In this document: positions 39,472-51,934 of the stretch, one piece after another
Position numbering within the stretch: position 1 is the first letter of the stretch
Layout: the number at the start of each line of letters is the position of its first letter
Origin: Mortierella sp. BCC40632
Lineage: Eukaryota; Mortierellomycota; Mortierellomycetes; Mortierellales; Mortierellaceae
Assembly (NCBI GenBank): GCA_011634665.1
Contig: WAEK01000016.1
Span: 888,501 to 952,500, forward strand
Direction of reading: 5' to 3'
DNA length: 64,000 nt
Notes under the pieces: model-generated
Databases searched by the model: none
The model's input: the letters and a program-made list of their open reading frames with translations, nothing else
Told to the model about the DNA's origin: nothing
Program-made: the position numbers and the translations under genes

Positions 39472-40909
39472 CTTGTCAGGGAATGCAACAGGTCTTGCAC
39501 TATAGAGATCGCCATGGATCAAGGAGGATGAGGTAGAGCAAACTCCTCCTCCAGCTCCCCCACTTCCAAGTGGATGAATCATGGTCATACTTGGGGATGA
39601 GGAGACGACTCCGCCACCCATCACTGCAGAAGCAGCGGCGGCAGCAGAAAGAATCGATTTTGCGGCCACAGACGATGTAGTCGAACAAGATGTGGCCACG
39701 TCTTGAGGAAACCCGGTTGTCACTGTGGACGTAGTGGACGAGGTCGAGGACGATGAAGGCGCCCGACTCATCAGCAATGCTTGACGCGATTGATGGTGTT
39801 GTTGGTGGTGGTGTTGGGGGTGTTGATGATGTTGATGATGTTGGTGGTGTTGATGTTGTTCAATGCTTGAGTGAAAGAGAGCCGAAGGATGGGATCCTCC
39901 ACCACCACCATAGGCCATCGCCTCGTTCGTCATTGTCGTCGTCGTTGTAGTCTCAGGACCGGCCGAAAGACCAACGAGCGAAGTGGCTTGATGAGGAGGA
40001 TGAGATGGATGAAAGAGCGTCGCCGTGACCAAAGAAGAGGGATGTGTAGAAGACGATGAAGGTGGGGGTGGAGGTGGTAGCTTGGTAGTACCAGATCGGT
40101 TCGTCATCAGATCGTCTGCCATCAATTCCCCAAGTTGGACAAGCGTTAGTTGAGGTTGGCTCAGGCACGGAGCAGAAGGTGCAGTCGCAGTCGCAGTCGC
40201 GTGAATGGTCGTAGTCGTGATCGTCGTGGCTGTGGCGGCAGCGGTGGCTGTGGCGGTGGCTGTGGGTGCGGAGCTAAACGTCGTCGCGTTTGCGGTGGTC
40301 GCGGCGGCCGGAGAAAAGTACGGGGAAGGTGCCGGATACGGGCCTGTTGAAGGATGGGGATGAGGATGTTGATGATGCGGATGATAATTGGCCCCCGGAT
40401 GGCCACCGTGTCCTTGAGGATGGTGCGGAAACGGACGGGCAGCGAGCGTCGGTCGCGAACCAAACGATGAAGGAGGCACTGGCGGGAGTTGCGAGGTCTG
40501 GAGAAAGGGTGCTGAGGAGGGGGGCAGCGGCTGGGGCAGCGGAGGCTCTGCCAGGCCAAATGCCAGCGACGGGGACTGCAAAGGGGTCGTCGTCGCTGTT
40601 GTTGTGATTGGCGTTGTTGTGATTGGCGTCGTTGTAGCGGTCGTTGAGGCTGACAACTGGGCAGGGAGCGTTGAGACGAGAGCGTCTGTAGAAGGCGTGG
40701 TTAAGAGCGAGGAAGAACCGTCCAGGAGCGAAGACGAGGCTCGCTTGTGCGAAACTGAGTCAAAGTCGTCCCAGTGAATGAGGGCCGGAGCAGGGGCAGA
40801 GCCAGAGCCAGAGCCAGGGATAGTGACAGGAGCAGAAGCAGAAGTTGAAGCAGAGACAGATACAGAGAGTGAAGCGTGGGCTGGGGTTGGAGACACAGAA
40901 GAAGGAACT
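39472..40909 (-). CDS. Large low-complexity Ser/Thr/Pro/His-rich exon, incomplete gene
   Basis: An open frame of about 480 codons with no in-frame ATG near its left end, so its 5' edge must be a splice acceptor (TTCCAG at about 40910 is the best I see). It ends at a good donor (GACAAG|GTAAAT, 39471/39470) in phase 0. The protein is disordered: Ser/Ala/Thr repeats, HHPQGHGG and poly-His/Gln stretches (QHHQHHQHHQ), PPPPPPSSSS and SGGAGGG, with one less repetitive patch (LTLVQLGELMADDLMTN). It resembles a transactivation or scaffold region. Codon-level sense and splice signals support coding; no domain identifies it. Downstream exons were not found unless it joins the FAR1-type gene. Reading through would instead stop at 39328. 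Confidence 0.45.
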
Positions 40910-41900
40910 CTGGAAGTAGCACCTTGGGCAAGCAGAGGTCATGATTTGGAGCGTCTGGATCTAAACCAAAGAGCGGACAGGTCGAGGAGAGGGCATGGTG
41001 TAAAAGCAAAAAAAAAAAAAAAAGAGAGAGAAGGTGGAAAGAGAAAGAGAAAGAGAAAGAGAAAGAGAAAGAGAAGAGAGAAAGAGGAGAGAAGAAAGAG
41101 AGAAAGAAAGAGAAGGAGCGGTTAGAGGCTCGTTCCTGGGTATTGGGTGTAGGATCGGGTGCAGCGCATGCCAGCGCGGGAGGGTGTGCAGGAGGAAGGG
41201 GTGGGAAGGGGAGAGACCAAAGCGGGCAGGTCGTAGGGGAGAGGAGTAAAGACAGAAAGGTGAGGCCAGTTTGGACAGAGACCTATGGAAGGAAAGAGGA
41301 AGAGTGGGCAGCCACTCGATCTGCAGTCCGCAGGCGAGAGAGGTAGGTAGGTGGAGAGAAGGAGAGACGAAGAGGGAAGACGGATGATGGGGGCGGGGGG
41401 ATGAAGAGGAAAGGAGAAAATGGACGAGAACGAAAGAAAAGACAGAAAGAAGAAAGAAAGAGAAAGGAAAGGAAGCAAAAAAGCGACGAGAGGATGAGGG
41501 AGGAGAGGATAAAGGAGAGAGCGAGATGATCGCGATGCAAGCAGGCTGCTGAGCTTAATTCCAGGCTGGCAGCCAACCGCGTCCGTGTCCCGCGTCTGAG
41601 TCTGCTTCCTGCTCATTTTCAAGTCCTTTTCATGCCATCCTTCCCTACGCCTGCGCCATCTCCCTCCATCCGCGTGTTCCAGCAGCAGTGAGAGAGGCGA
41701 TGGGTGGATCCTCACAGTGGCAGACGCGACCACGGCCCCCAAGGGGCCCCCGGAAATGAAGCGGGAGAATAGGCAAGGGTAAGGCAGACCAGGCCGATGG
41801 GCCCAGTGAAAGAGAAAGAGAGAGATAGAGAAAGAGAGAAAGAAAGAGAGCAAGGGATTCAAAAGGGGCTGACGCAGGGAAAGAAAAAAAGAGAATGAAG

Positions 41901-41932
<32 letters not shown>

Positions 41933-42142
41933 CGCCGTCAGAGCAGAGCACGCACGGCTGGGCCTGGACGGCCTGGAATGGGGCCGCGCAGAGACACAGG
42001 CAGAGAGGCAGAGGAACATACACCCCGGCACCCGGCTCTGAACTGAGCCTGCGTGCTGGCTGCCTTGGCGGGATGTACACATTGAGCTTGGCCCGCGAGG
42101 GCGAGAGCCAAGAGGGCGAGAGAGAGATTAAAAGAAAGATAA

Positions 42143-42192
<50 letters not shown>

Positions 42193-42739
42193 GAGCACGG
42201 AGGGACAAAAGGCAAAGGGAGGCACGGGAAATGGAGACGGGCGCGCTGGCGGGGCAACGTCTTTTGGAGAACGCGAGTGACGGAATGCTCAAACGCTCAC
42301 CTCACGCGAAACCCCAAGGCCCGCCCTTTTTCTCTCTCACTCATTTTCTTTCTCTCTCTCTTTTTTTTTTTTACTCCTTTGGGTCAAAAGGCTCCTGCCC
42401 AAAGTTCGTGTCTGTGTCGTGGCAATCCTGACTTTTTTCCACTCTCTCCCCCTCCTCCCTCTTTCTCCCCTGCGGGTGATGTGGAACGACATGCAGGCCA
42501 AAGAACCGATAGATGGTAGAGATAGAGAAAGAGGAATAAAGAGAGAGAGCGCAGCGCCGAGCGAGTGTATTGCAATGACGAGACCAAAAAAAAAAAAAAA
42601 AAAAGGGCCGGTGGTGGTCGAAAAGGGGGGGGGGGGTGGAGAGAGAGGGCGAGGGTAAACGCGCTCGTCATAGACAAAGGATGTGCATGGCGGCACTGCG
42701 TCAGCTCTCACACACACAAACGCACACACACACATTCAC
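40910..42739. other. Purine-rich interval between minus-strand exons
   Basis: Probably intronic to the incomplete minus-strand gene. Holds a (GAAAGA)n-type block at about 41035-41110, an A-run at 41901-41930, (GA)n at 42138-42187, and a more GC-rich unique island at 41935-42110. No exon was placed with confidence. Confidence 0.4.
42138..42187. repeat. (GA)n microsatellite
   Basis: About 50 nt perfect GA array. Confidence 0.95.
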
Positions 42740-42814
42740 CTTGTTGACTGACGACGGCGGATATCGTCCATCCCACTGCGGGTTGCGCGAGGCACACAGC
42801 CGAGACACCAACAG
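42740..42814 (-). CDS. Predicted 25-codon internal exon of the incomplete minus-strand gene
   Basis: Flanked by GCCTAG acceptor and AACAAG|GTGAAT donor on the minus strand, phase 0 at both ends, open through all 25 codons. The peptide (containing CASRNPQWDGRYPPSSVNK) has normal composition, unlike the surrounding repeats. Family unknown. It follows the candidate first exon at 43669-43607, also phase 0 at its end. Confidence 0.45.
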
Positions 42815-43205
42815 CTAGGCCCTCCCCGCTCCACACGTATCCACCCACAGCTCACTGTGACGGTCAAGGAGGAGAAGGAAGAACAGGAAATTGGGGCGCC
42901 CAGGGGAGGGGAGGGCTGGAGCCGATTTCTCTATCAAAGACGAGAGAGCCCCAGTGGCCGCGTTATCTGGTACGTCGTGTCACAGAAGGGTCGCCAGAGG
43001 ATTGGAGGGCAGGTGGATTGGACGTGGATCGCGTGGCCAGTGCACTGGAGGCCCTCCGCGCGCGGGGAGAGAAGCGGAGAAAATGAGGAAGAGAGAGGCA
43101 AGAGAGGGGAAGGATGGAAGGAGAGGCGAAACCAAGTGGGAAGAGCGTCATTGCTGCCTCTGTCCCTTTTGGGGTTCATGAAGAGTCTCTGACTGTCCCA
43201 GTTGC

Positions 43206-43236
<31 letters not shown>

Positions 43237-43606
43237 ACGCACGCCATGCAGGGGGGTGTACGCGCAACAGTGTGGACGCGGGAGCGATGTTCCTTGCATG
43301 GACCCATCGTCCGCCGTGCAGCCTGCGGGCGCCCGCAGGACAACTCTGCAGTTCGACCTGGGTATGACTGCAGTTGACAGGTCCCCCCCTTCCCTTTTCT
43401 CCCTCTCCCTCTTCCTTTCCTTTGAGAAGATCCCGAGGAGCTTAAACGAATCAATCGCAGGATTTACCGGCAAACTCTGTAAATGTTTAAACGAAAAATG
43501 GTTCTTCCCCTACTCCTCTCACCTCCCCTCCCCCCTGGAAACGACTGAGGGAGGGAGGCCCCTTGATCCGGATGTTGACACTTAGCACAGCCTCAGGAGT
43601 TCTTAC

Positions 43607-43669
43607 CTTGGTGACAGGAACGACGCTGGCGTGGGGACGGGGCCGGTGCAATGCCGTTGCGCTGGACAT
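43607..43669 (-). CDS. Predicted first exon of the incomplete minus-strand gene
   Basis: ATG at 43669 preceded on the minus strand by a CT-rich leader, then 21 codons (MSSATALHRP... VVPVTK) to a consensus donor ACCAAG|GTAAGA in phase 0. With 42814-42740 it forms a plausible start of a gene running left. Not independently verifiable. Confidence 0.4.
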
Positions 43670-45481
43670 GCAATCCACGACAGGACGAAGTAGAGAGGAA
43701 AAAAGTAAGAGAGAGAGAACGAGAGAATGTAAAGGTGCAAAGAGTGTGTGTATGTGTGAGAGAGGGATAGAGATAGAGAGTAAGAGAGAAAGAGAGATAG
43801 AGAAAAGTGGAAGATGAAAAAGATTGATAATAGAGAGCAAAGAAAGGAGAAGTGTCTTGGGATGAACAAGAAAGTAAGAGTAACAGAAAAACGTCGAGCC
43901 TGGAGGAAAGAAAAAAAAAGAAAACGAAGAAAAAGAAGAAGAAAAAAAGGGAGATGGGGTAAAAAAAAAAGGGTCCGACACAGCGTATGTAACGTCGCGG
44001 GATGCAAGTCCTCTTTGCCCGTCACTCGGAGTAGTTCCGTCGCGCAGAAAATATGCACACAACTAGCGGCCCACAAGGAACGAGAGCCGGGTTGGGCGAA
44101 AGGATGGGCAGGAGGAGAGGATAGACAAAGAACCTACAAAACAGTAGGTAAGCGAAACGAGGCAAGGCGAGACGAGACGAGACGAGGCAAAAAAGGAAGA
44201 GCGCACGAGAGAGGAGGAGGGAAGAGTGAGAAGAAGAGAGAAGAGAGAGAATGGGAAAAAGAGAAGGAGAGAGAAGAAAGGAGAGAGACGGTAAGAAAGA
44301 GAAAGAGAAAGAGAGAAAAGAGAGAAGAGGAGAGAGAGCAGGGAGCGAGGAGAGAGAACAAGAGTGGGATAGCCCACGGACGGCTCTCTGCCGCCCTGGC
44401 CCTTGCAGCTCCTCAAGAGGACCCGTGGGCGGACACAGGCGATGCCGACGCTGTCGTTGATGCTCTGTTAGACTCGCGACGGCACTGGTGCGGGTACTAT
44501 TGTAGGGATACCCGCCTCCCCAGCATGTCCGCATCCGAGCTCCCTCCAATGTCCACGTCCGTGTCCTCTGTCCCTGGTTAGACTGCATCTGAACATGGAC
44601 TTGGGGCAAGCACATTGGTGGTCCGACGAGTCTGCGTGTTGAGCGATAGTCTAATCTGTCTTCTCTTTCTCTTTCTCTCTCTCTTTCTCTCTCTGTTTTC
44701 GCCAGCCGAGTGGCTGTCCAGTATCCGTCTCACTGCTGTCACTTCTCTCGTTCCCACTCAGCAAAAACGATCGAAAGGCAATCGACTTTCTGTTCTCGTC
44801 TCCGCCCAATGCCGCCATTTGCTTCCTCTGTCCGTCCAAGCTGTCAAAATAAATAAAAAAAAAAATATAATAAATAAACAACGACTGCAGGTCAGCGGAC
44901 GTGAGCGACAGGGAGAAAGAGAAGGGGGGTGCACAACACGACCTGCACTCGAGAGCACAGGGAGCGAGCAACGACGATACCAAGGGCTCTACAGACGCAT
45001 GTACAATCGCATCGATGAGCTGGGATGTCCAGAGGGCTCGTTCCCCCAATGAGCTGCCACCGCCCATGTAGGGTTGACAGCGTGAATGACCTGTTGGAGC
45101 GGAAGCAAACAAATGAGCTGAACATTGGGAGGAAAGAGAGTGTGGGCGGGTAGATAGGTGAGGAAGAAAGGAGGAGAGGGAGGAGGATGGATAGATGGGT
45201 AGAGTACCCCGGTCCCCCTCATTTTTTTGCTGCTTTTTGCAGACAAAAAAATGAGTACATTTGGCCCAAAATATTTAAACCACCCACAACCGTCCGGAAA
45301 ATATATCGCTCAAGAAGAACACAGCGCTGGACATTAGAGCAATCGTTAGATCTTTCCTCTTCTTCGACTTGACCTGTCGCTTTTTCACTTTGCTTTTTTC
45401 CCAGCTCCACGTCGGCTTCCCTAATCCTCACTCGTTTCTCATTATTCTCTCTACTATTTTCTATTGCCCTCTTTCTCTTTA

Positions 45482-45518
<37 letters not shown>

Positions 45519-46903
45519 TTTTTTCTTTACTTTACTTTGGTCTGGTTCTTGCCCCGATCCCAATGGTTGCCACCTCCTGGCCTCGGCCCCCGCCCCCTAG
45601 AAAAGTATCTTATAGCTTTCCGTATTTGTCTACGTTTAAGCGAGTCGTGACCACACACACAACAAGAAAAAAGAAACAGAAAAGAAATAAGAAATAGAAA
45701 AGAAAAGAAAAGAAAAAAGAATAAGAAAACTAACTTCATGTCCGCCGACTCGTCTTTCAGTTGAAAATTCGTCGAGACTATCGTCATTGTTCTGTTAATC
45801 CCTTGGTCCCTAATGGCTACCTCCTTTCTCTTCAACTGGCCAGTGGCAATCGTCCAAGGGCAGAAGGATGCACCATCCCATCTACCAATCCTCTTGGGAG
45901 CTTATGGGATTGTATTTGTTTCAAAGATGGCGACTTGGGGTCCATTGAGATGTGTGGAGGGACGAAGGAGAGTGGGATGAACGGATAGAAGGTTGTTGGT
46001 ACCAGGCGATGTATGAGAAAGAGAAAGAGAGAAAGAGGGAGAGGGAGAGAGGGAACACGCTGAATGACTGGGGAAAAAAAAAAAAAGTAAAGAGAGAGAA
46101 AGAGAAGGAGAGAGAGAGGAGAGAGAGGAGAGAGACAGGAGACCCAAAAACTCCGCAAGGACTTTTTCGGTCGGTGAATGAGCGTCGTATAAGGGTGCAT
46201 GTGGGTAGAAGGTAACGCCCTTTTTTTTTTTTTTCTTTTCACTTTTCATACTTTTTCTGGGGTACGATCTAGGGTTCGATGGAAAAAAACGAAGTCTCAT
46301 GGGAGAGAACAGTTGTAGCGGTCTTTGAAGAAAGCGGACGCCAGTTCAGTTTGACAGATCAGTATGGACGGAGCGGAGACTGTGAGAGAGAGAGGAGGAG
46401 GAGGAGGAGAGAGAGAGCTACCGAGAGATAGAGAGAGAGTGAGAGGGAGAGCGGGAGAGGAACCGCCGCCCTGATCTTGGTTCTCAGTCCCGTGCCTGGT
46501 CTGGGCTCGTGCCTTGGCTGGACCTGTTTGGCCCAAAAGCTTTCCAGGCCAGAGAGGGAAAGGGTTCTCTTTTTGACTCTGGTGGAGAGAGACGAGAGCA
46601 AAAAGGCCACTTCATCGATATCGTGAAGGTGCTTGGGAAGGGAAGGAAAGAGAGTTGCACATATGCATCTACTCGAACAGATGAAAGAAGATAAAAAAAA
46701 TCACAAGTCGGTATTGAGTGGACTCTGTAGAAAAAAAAAGGAGAGATTGAGAGAGTATCAAAAAAGCTAATTTAGCAGTAAGTTTCCCCCAATGGACAAA
46801 TCTTTTCCAAAATGTCAATCTTGCAGGAGGCATGTGGGCGCCTGCCGAGGAAAAGAAAAGGCTACATGGCGTTCCCCATCGGAAGGAGTACCTGAAAAAA
46901 AAA

Positions 46904-46939
<36 letters not shown>

Positions 46940-47257
46940 CAAAAGAGGTATGAGATAAAGTAAGAAATAGAAGGAGAGAGTGAGATGGTGAACCTGTCTG
47001 CATCCATGCTTTCATTCTTTTTGGTAATGTCCGAACCTGTCACTTCTCTTTTGTCTCTTTCTTTGGTTCTTTCTTTTTATTTGCTCTCTACTGCTCCCCT
47101 GCATGATGCGCCTTTCGATGAACTCTTAGCCATGGTCCAAATGCCTCTTTGGGTCTACTTTCTGTTCCAAGAGCAATCCAGTCTGGCATCCGAAAGCTAT
47201 CCTCAATTGAGCGGATTAGCCATTTGACAAGCGATAGGTGCTCTGGAGAGAGCAAAG

Positions 47258-47301
<44 letters not shown>

Positions 47302-47536
47302 TTTGACATCCCTGTAGAGATTAGTTGGCATCTGCAGCTGCTCGGAAAAGAGATCTTTCAGGCAAATAGGCTAATCTATCAGTGTGGGGTGTTTTATTGT
47401 TGGGAAATGACTCCGGGTCCTTTTTCTTTCTTTCCTTTTTTTTTTTCACGGCTGGACGCTGACATGCGCGAACATTTGAAAGAAGCCCTTGGGGTGCAGC
47501 ATGCAAGCAGAGCTACCCACGAGAGCTTTAGATCAC

Positions 47537-47561
47537 CCCTCTGGTCTCTATGACCAGAGGG
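47537..47561. other. Perfect 10-bp hairpin
   Basis: CCCTCTGGTC (47537-47546), loop TCTAT, GACCAGAGGG (47552-47561). Confidence 0.8.
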
Positions 47562-47719
47562 TTGAGCACTCGGCTGTTTCTCCTCCATTTGCCCTCTGTC
47601 TGAATACCAATGTCGCATTGTTTTTATTTTCCCTCTTTTGTGGGCTATGGATGGAGTTCAGCCCATATCGCAGATACAAAAGATTCGTCCGCATCGCAGC
47701 ATGATTTTTATTGAGCGGT

Positions 47720-47736
47720 GACCGGACAAACCGGTC
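47720..47736. other. Perfect 6-bp hairpin
   Basis: GACCGG, loop ACAAA, CCGGTC; all six stem pairs except one are G-C. Confidence 0.65.
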
Positions 47737-47791
47737 CGTTGGCGCCATCGCCGTGACTTACAAGGGGAAGAAGGGAGTTAAGAGGTGGAGC

Positions 47792-47819
47792 CTAGAAGGC
47801 TGCGTTCTCGACCTTCTAG
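47792..47819. other. Perfect 8-bp inverted repeat
   Basis: CTAGAAGG (47792-47799), 12-nt loop, CCTTCTAG (47812-47819). Confidence 0.65.
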
Positions 47820-49534
47820 ACCATTACATCAGCAGCTTGCACTGCCATTTCAGAGTGGATGTTCTATCCTCTTCTCCTATATTTCGCCCGTCAATAGCCT
47901 TCGCCTCAAACTGTACAAAACGGATTGTCTACCTCGACTGGCTACAGAGGGGGATAGGAGCTGAAGTAGAGGATAGAGGCTAGAGGATAGAGTATGGCAC
48001 AGAGGTGAGCAAGAGAGGCATAATAAGACCTGCTTACTTTTGTTGGTATGATATCAATGGACCTGCCTATTCTCCACCAACTGGTTAAGAGCAGGCACAT
48101 CCTTGTAGTACAGAAAACGCGCATCCAAACAGCTCTACTGGGTCGAACCTGGGAGACACAGGACTGACTGAGCGACAAACCCCCATCCTCCCCACGTGCG
48201 ACAAACAACCAGCCGAGGGACAACACTTGATGGCTCTCAACCACAGGTTGCGGTAGTCGCGCATAAGAAACGGGAGGATCCTATACTGTAGACGATCTTT
48301 CCCATCCCCCAGTATATCACCAATGCGTAGATCCCCACTGGTGGGAGGGGGGAGGGGGAGGCTGGCGAGAGAAGGGTTGAGTGTTGGGGGTTAGATGAGT
48401 AAGGAGAGAAGGGCAGCTTGAAGAAGTATATTGATACATGCGACGCTCTGTGCATTGGACCACTCTGCCGCCCTAGTCTAGTACGCTCTCATACATAGGG
48501 CTCGTCTTTCGTTACAATCAGAAGTGTCCTCTAACCATCGGGGTATCCCAGTCAAGGTATTCTCACGCTTGGCCAACAACAAGAGTGCTGGCCTGAACCC
48601 GAGCGTACCTCAACTTTTCTTTCATGCCCTCAATTAGATGGTCCAATCCCACAAAGCCTCGGGAGAGTGGGTAAAAGGGCAATTCATCAATGGTGTGCTC
48701 CCGTCGTTGAAAAAAAAAAAAAAAAAAACAAAAAAACAGGGGCTCCGCGATTAGGGCTTATTCTCTTCTGGCAGGTCAAGCGAGTCAAGTGAGCAAGTGA
48801 AGGGCGGCTGACCATCTTGAAGGCAGGGCTCGAGTTTAATACCTAATTCTATGCTTCTCTCTTTCTCTTTCTTTCTCTCACTCTCTCTCACTTTCTCTCT
48901 CAGCAGACCAAGATTGAGTAGTACCCCTCCGCATTCCTTCCCTATCCTTTTCTCCCTCTCCCTCTTTGTGTGTGTCCATCTCTCTCGTCTAGATTTCTAC
49001 TATGGCCCAGAAACAGATACGCGTTTTTGACTAAATCGCCTTTTTTATGCCTCGGGCTCAACGCACAGCCCCCCTCATTCCCTCTTCCCCTCTTCCCCTC
49101 TTCCATGTAACAAGGCTCAAGGTGCTCCCCTCTCTCTCCGCCACGTGTTCCATCTCCTACTATAATTCTCTCTTACTCTCTTTCTCTCTCTTCCTCCTCT
49201 GTGGGGGGTTCATGTCTGCGTGGCCAAGTAGAGTGATCATATGTGAGTTCTTGGACGCCAGGTTCCACTTTGCTGTGCTACGATTGAGAGGAGAGGGAAG
49301 GAGGGAGGAAAGAGATATGCGAGCAGTGGTGTCCGCAAAGGATGAGTGTCGTGCGACAGACTGAACAAGCGAGAGAGCCGAGGTAGCTATACCCTTAACA
49401 AAGCCTGGTCACGTTTTTTTTTCTTTGACTCGAGTGGCAAATCAACTGTGTTGTTTCCATTGGGGGAAGGGGAGGCCATTTTGGATCAATCTCTCTCCTT
49501 TCTTCTTCCTCTTCCTCTTCCTCCTCTCGTTACC

Positions 49535-51651
49535 ATGTCTGATTCTGCCGTGTCGTCTTTTTTGAATGCCTGCCAGGGCACGCTTGGCGGTCCCGAGGTG
49601 TTGCAAGGAAAGACGGATGCTGACCGCAAGGAGGTATGAATCCAGGGGATACTCTTTTTTTTTTTTTTTTTTTTATGAGAAATGAGCACTTTCGCCTCAA
49701 CACACGCTCCGCATGTCTCACGTTTCTTGAGCCAAGAAACCAGGAATGTCAAGAGACCCACTTTGCTCAGCTCATGACAGTGTGGAGATAGAGAGAGGGC
49801 ATGAGCATATTCATGGGGAAAAAAAAGGACACGGCATTTTTTTTTTTTTTTTTTTTGACTGACGGAGCTTTTCCCTCCTCTTTATTTTACCCTCTACATG
49901 CTTACCTTTGTCACTTTTCTGCCGCCTCGACCCGACTATCTATGGCTTTTATGCCTTCAATTTTGACTCGACTACTGGATCTGGATCATTGGAACCCTCG
50001 AACTATCAATGAATTGCACCATCCTCCTCGACTACGTTCTGGAACCAACAACAACAACTCTATGTCCTGGGTGGAGGGGTGGACACGTCCTTTTATAAAA
50101 TATATAAAAATATATAGGTCAAGGAGTGGATCGCTCGCTTTGAAAAGGATCTCAATGGTCTTGCCAAGGTAAAAACACATACACGCAGAGAGAGAGAGAG
50201 AGAGAGGAATGTGTTCTTCCCTTTCTTTTTCTTTTTCTTGTTGGTACAAGACAGACTGAATCAATGCTTTTCAAAGAACTCAGAATGACTCAAACCACAC
50301 CTAATTCCCCCCTTTTCACTGCTCGGAACTAACGGCTTCGCCTCCTTATTTGTCTCAACTGCTTTTTAGGCTTTGAATGACCACCTCGAGACCCGCACAT
50401 ACATTGTTGGACACTCCATCACAGATGCTGATCTCTGGTCTTTTGCCAAGGTTCACGAGCAGATGGTAAGATCCCCTCCCCTCTATTTTTTTTTTCTTTT
50501 TTTTTCTCCTAATACAGAATTTCAAGAAAGAAAAGAAAAGAAAGGAAATAGGCATCATGTATCTGATGAATCAGCTCCAATCCAACTATTTTTTGATTGA
50601 TTATAGTCTGCTACCTCTCGAGAGGGCCAATTGAAGCGTTGCAACTTGACGCGTTGGTTCGATCTGATCCAGGAACAGGTTATTTCCTTGGCTTTGTTCT
50701 CTCCTGTCATCATTGACGCTGAGGCTCCCGAGTTCAAGCTTGTGACCAAGGAAAAGGCCCCCGCCGCCGCTGCTGCAGGAGCCGAGGACAAGAAGAACAA
50801 AAAGGCAAACAAGAAGGAGGCCAAGGCCGAGGAAAAGAAGGCCAAGAAGGAGGCCAATAAGGCTGCTGCCGTTACTGCTGATCCCGCTGCTGCTGGTCCT
50901 TCGACTGCTGCTCCTGCTGCTCCTGAGGGCGCCAAGAAGGAAAAGAAGGAGAAGAAGGCTAAGGCCCCCAAGGCCCCCGCCGCACCTGCTGTGCCCGCAG
51001 GTCCTGCAACCCCTCAGCCATGGCAGATTGATCTCCGTGTGGGCAAGATTCTCAGTGTTGAGAAGCATCCCGATGCAGATTCGCTCTACGTCGAGAAGAT
51101 TGATGTTGGAGAGGCCGAGCCCCGGACGGTTGTCAGTGGATTGGTGAAGCATATTCCAATTGAGGAGATGCAAGGCCGTTGGTTGGTCTGTGTTTGCAAC
51201 TTGAAGCCTGCGACCATGCGTGGCGTCAAGTCCTTTGCCATGGTCCTGGCTGCTACGGATGACAGCGGAAAGCTTGAGTTGGTCGAGCCTCCCAAGGGTT
51301 CGAACCCTGGTGACAAGTGCTACTTTGGAGACTGGAAGGGTAAGTGGATTGAGAATTTGTATGCGGAGGAAATTCGGAAGCAGACTTTTTTTTTTCTAAT
51401 TCGTTTGCTAACTTGGAAACACACACACACAAATGTCTGTAATTCTGGGAAAATAACAATAATAATTAGACGAGAAGCCCGAGGAGGTGATGAACCCCAA
51501 GAAGAAGATTTGGGAGACGATCCAGCCCGGTCTTCATACCACTGCCGAATGCCGTGCTGCCTGGAAGTCGGAGGAGGGTGTCACACATGTGTTGAGGACA
51601 GAGAGTGGAGACTGCACTGTCCCCTCTGTGGTCGGTGCCAAGATCAAGTAG
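49535..51651 (+). CDS. ARC1: Arc1/AIMP1-type tRNA-binding aminoacylation cofactor
   Basis: Five exons (49535-49633, 50118-50168, 50370-50465, 50607-51339, 51470-51651), 386 aa, close to yeast Arc1 length. Arc1 docks methionyl- and glutamyl-tRNA synthetases through an N-terminal GST-C-like domain and delivers tRNA with its C-terminal OB-fold. Here residues ~1-120 resemble the GST-C-like part ([18 protein letters not shown]). Residues ~128-215 are a Lys/Ala/Pro-rich linker that should bind tRNA loosely. From ~220 the tRNA-binding domain begins ([19 protein letters not shown], then VSGLVKHIP and [18 protein letters not shown]), followed by an EMAPII-like C-terminus. The first intron is 484 nt; the others are 130-201 nt. 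The convergent neighbour is the kinase gene. Confidence 0.92.
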
Positions 51652-51903
51652 AAAAGTGTATAAAAAATAAATTTAAACGATCTCCCTCTTTTTCTCTCTC
51701 TCTCTCTCTCTCTCTTTCAGAAAGCAAACAAACCAGTGGGGACAAGGAGTTGTTGGGGTCGATTCAACGAGTAGTCTGTTATAGAGAAAATAGACAGTAT
51801 ATAAATATATATCAGGAGGGAAAAAAAAAGGTATTGCACTACAAGCACGACACAGCGCACAGCCGGTGTGCGCATTCTCTTCACACACTCCACATAAAAG
51901 GGA

Positions 51904-51934
<31 letters not shown>

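Larger units (their letters stand above)
43670..49534. other. 5.9-kb divergent region without supported gene
   Basis: Separates the candidate minus-strand first exon from the Arc1-type gene. 43.7-44.4 kb is GA-rich on the plus strand. 44.4-45.1 kb is unique with no closed gene model. T-run at 45484-45517, (GA)n near 46912-46939, A-run at 47259-47295. 47.5-47.85 kb has three perfect short inverted repeats. 48.85-49.5 kb is CT-rich and is the likely Arc1-type promoter and leader. Several 60-100-codon frames of ordinary composition exist (for example around 47150-47230 and 47560-47740) but none has convincing splice context or family resemblance. Confidence 0.4.

Noticed and set aside
44360..44585. 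Plausible plus-strand frame (PQEDPWADTGDADAVVDALL) and an overlapping minus-strand frame
   Set aside because: Both strands look protein-like over the same 200 nt and neither has matching splice partners, so I could not choose.
47711..47983. 90-codon plus-strand frame of ordinary composition
   Set aside because: No ATG start, no family resemblance, overlaps two hairpins and has no splice partner.
48450..48580. tRNA-like fragments on the minus strand (GGCAGAGTGGTCC, GATGGTTAGAGG)
   Set aside because: No consistent cloverleaf: acceptor and T-arm cannot be paired and no GTTCGA-type loop is present.
51296..51307. GGGTTCGAACCC, identical to a tRNA T-arm/Pol III B-box core, inside ARC1
   Set aside because: It is in-frame coding sequence of the tRNA-binding domain (KGSNPGD), with no A-box or acceptor stem at the right distance.
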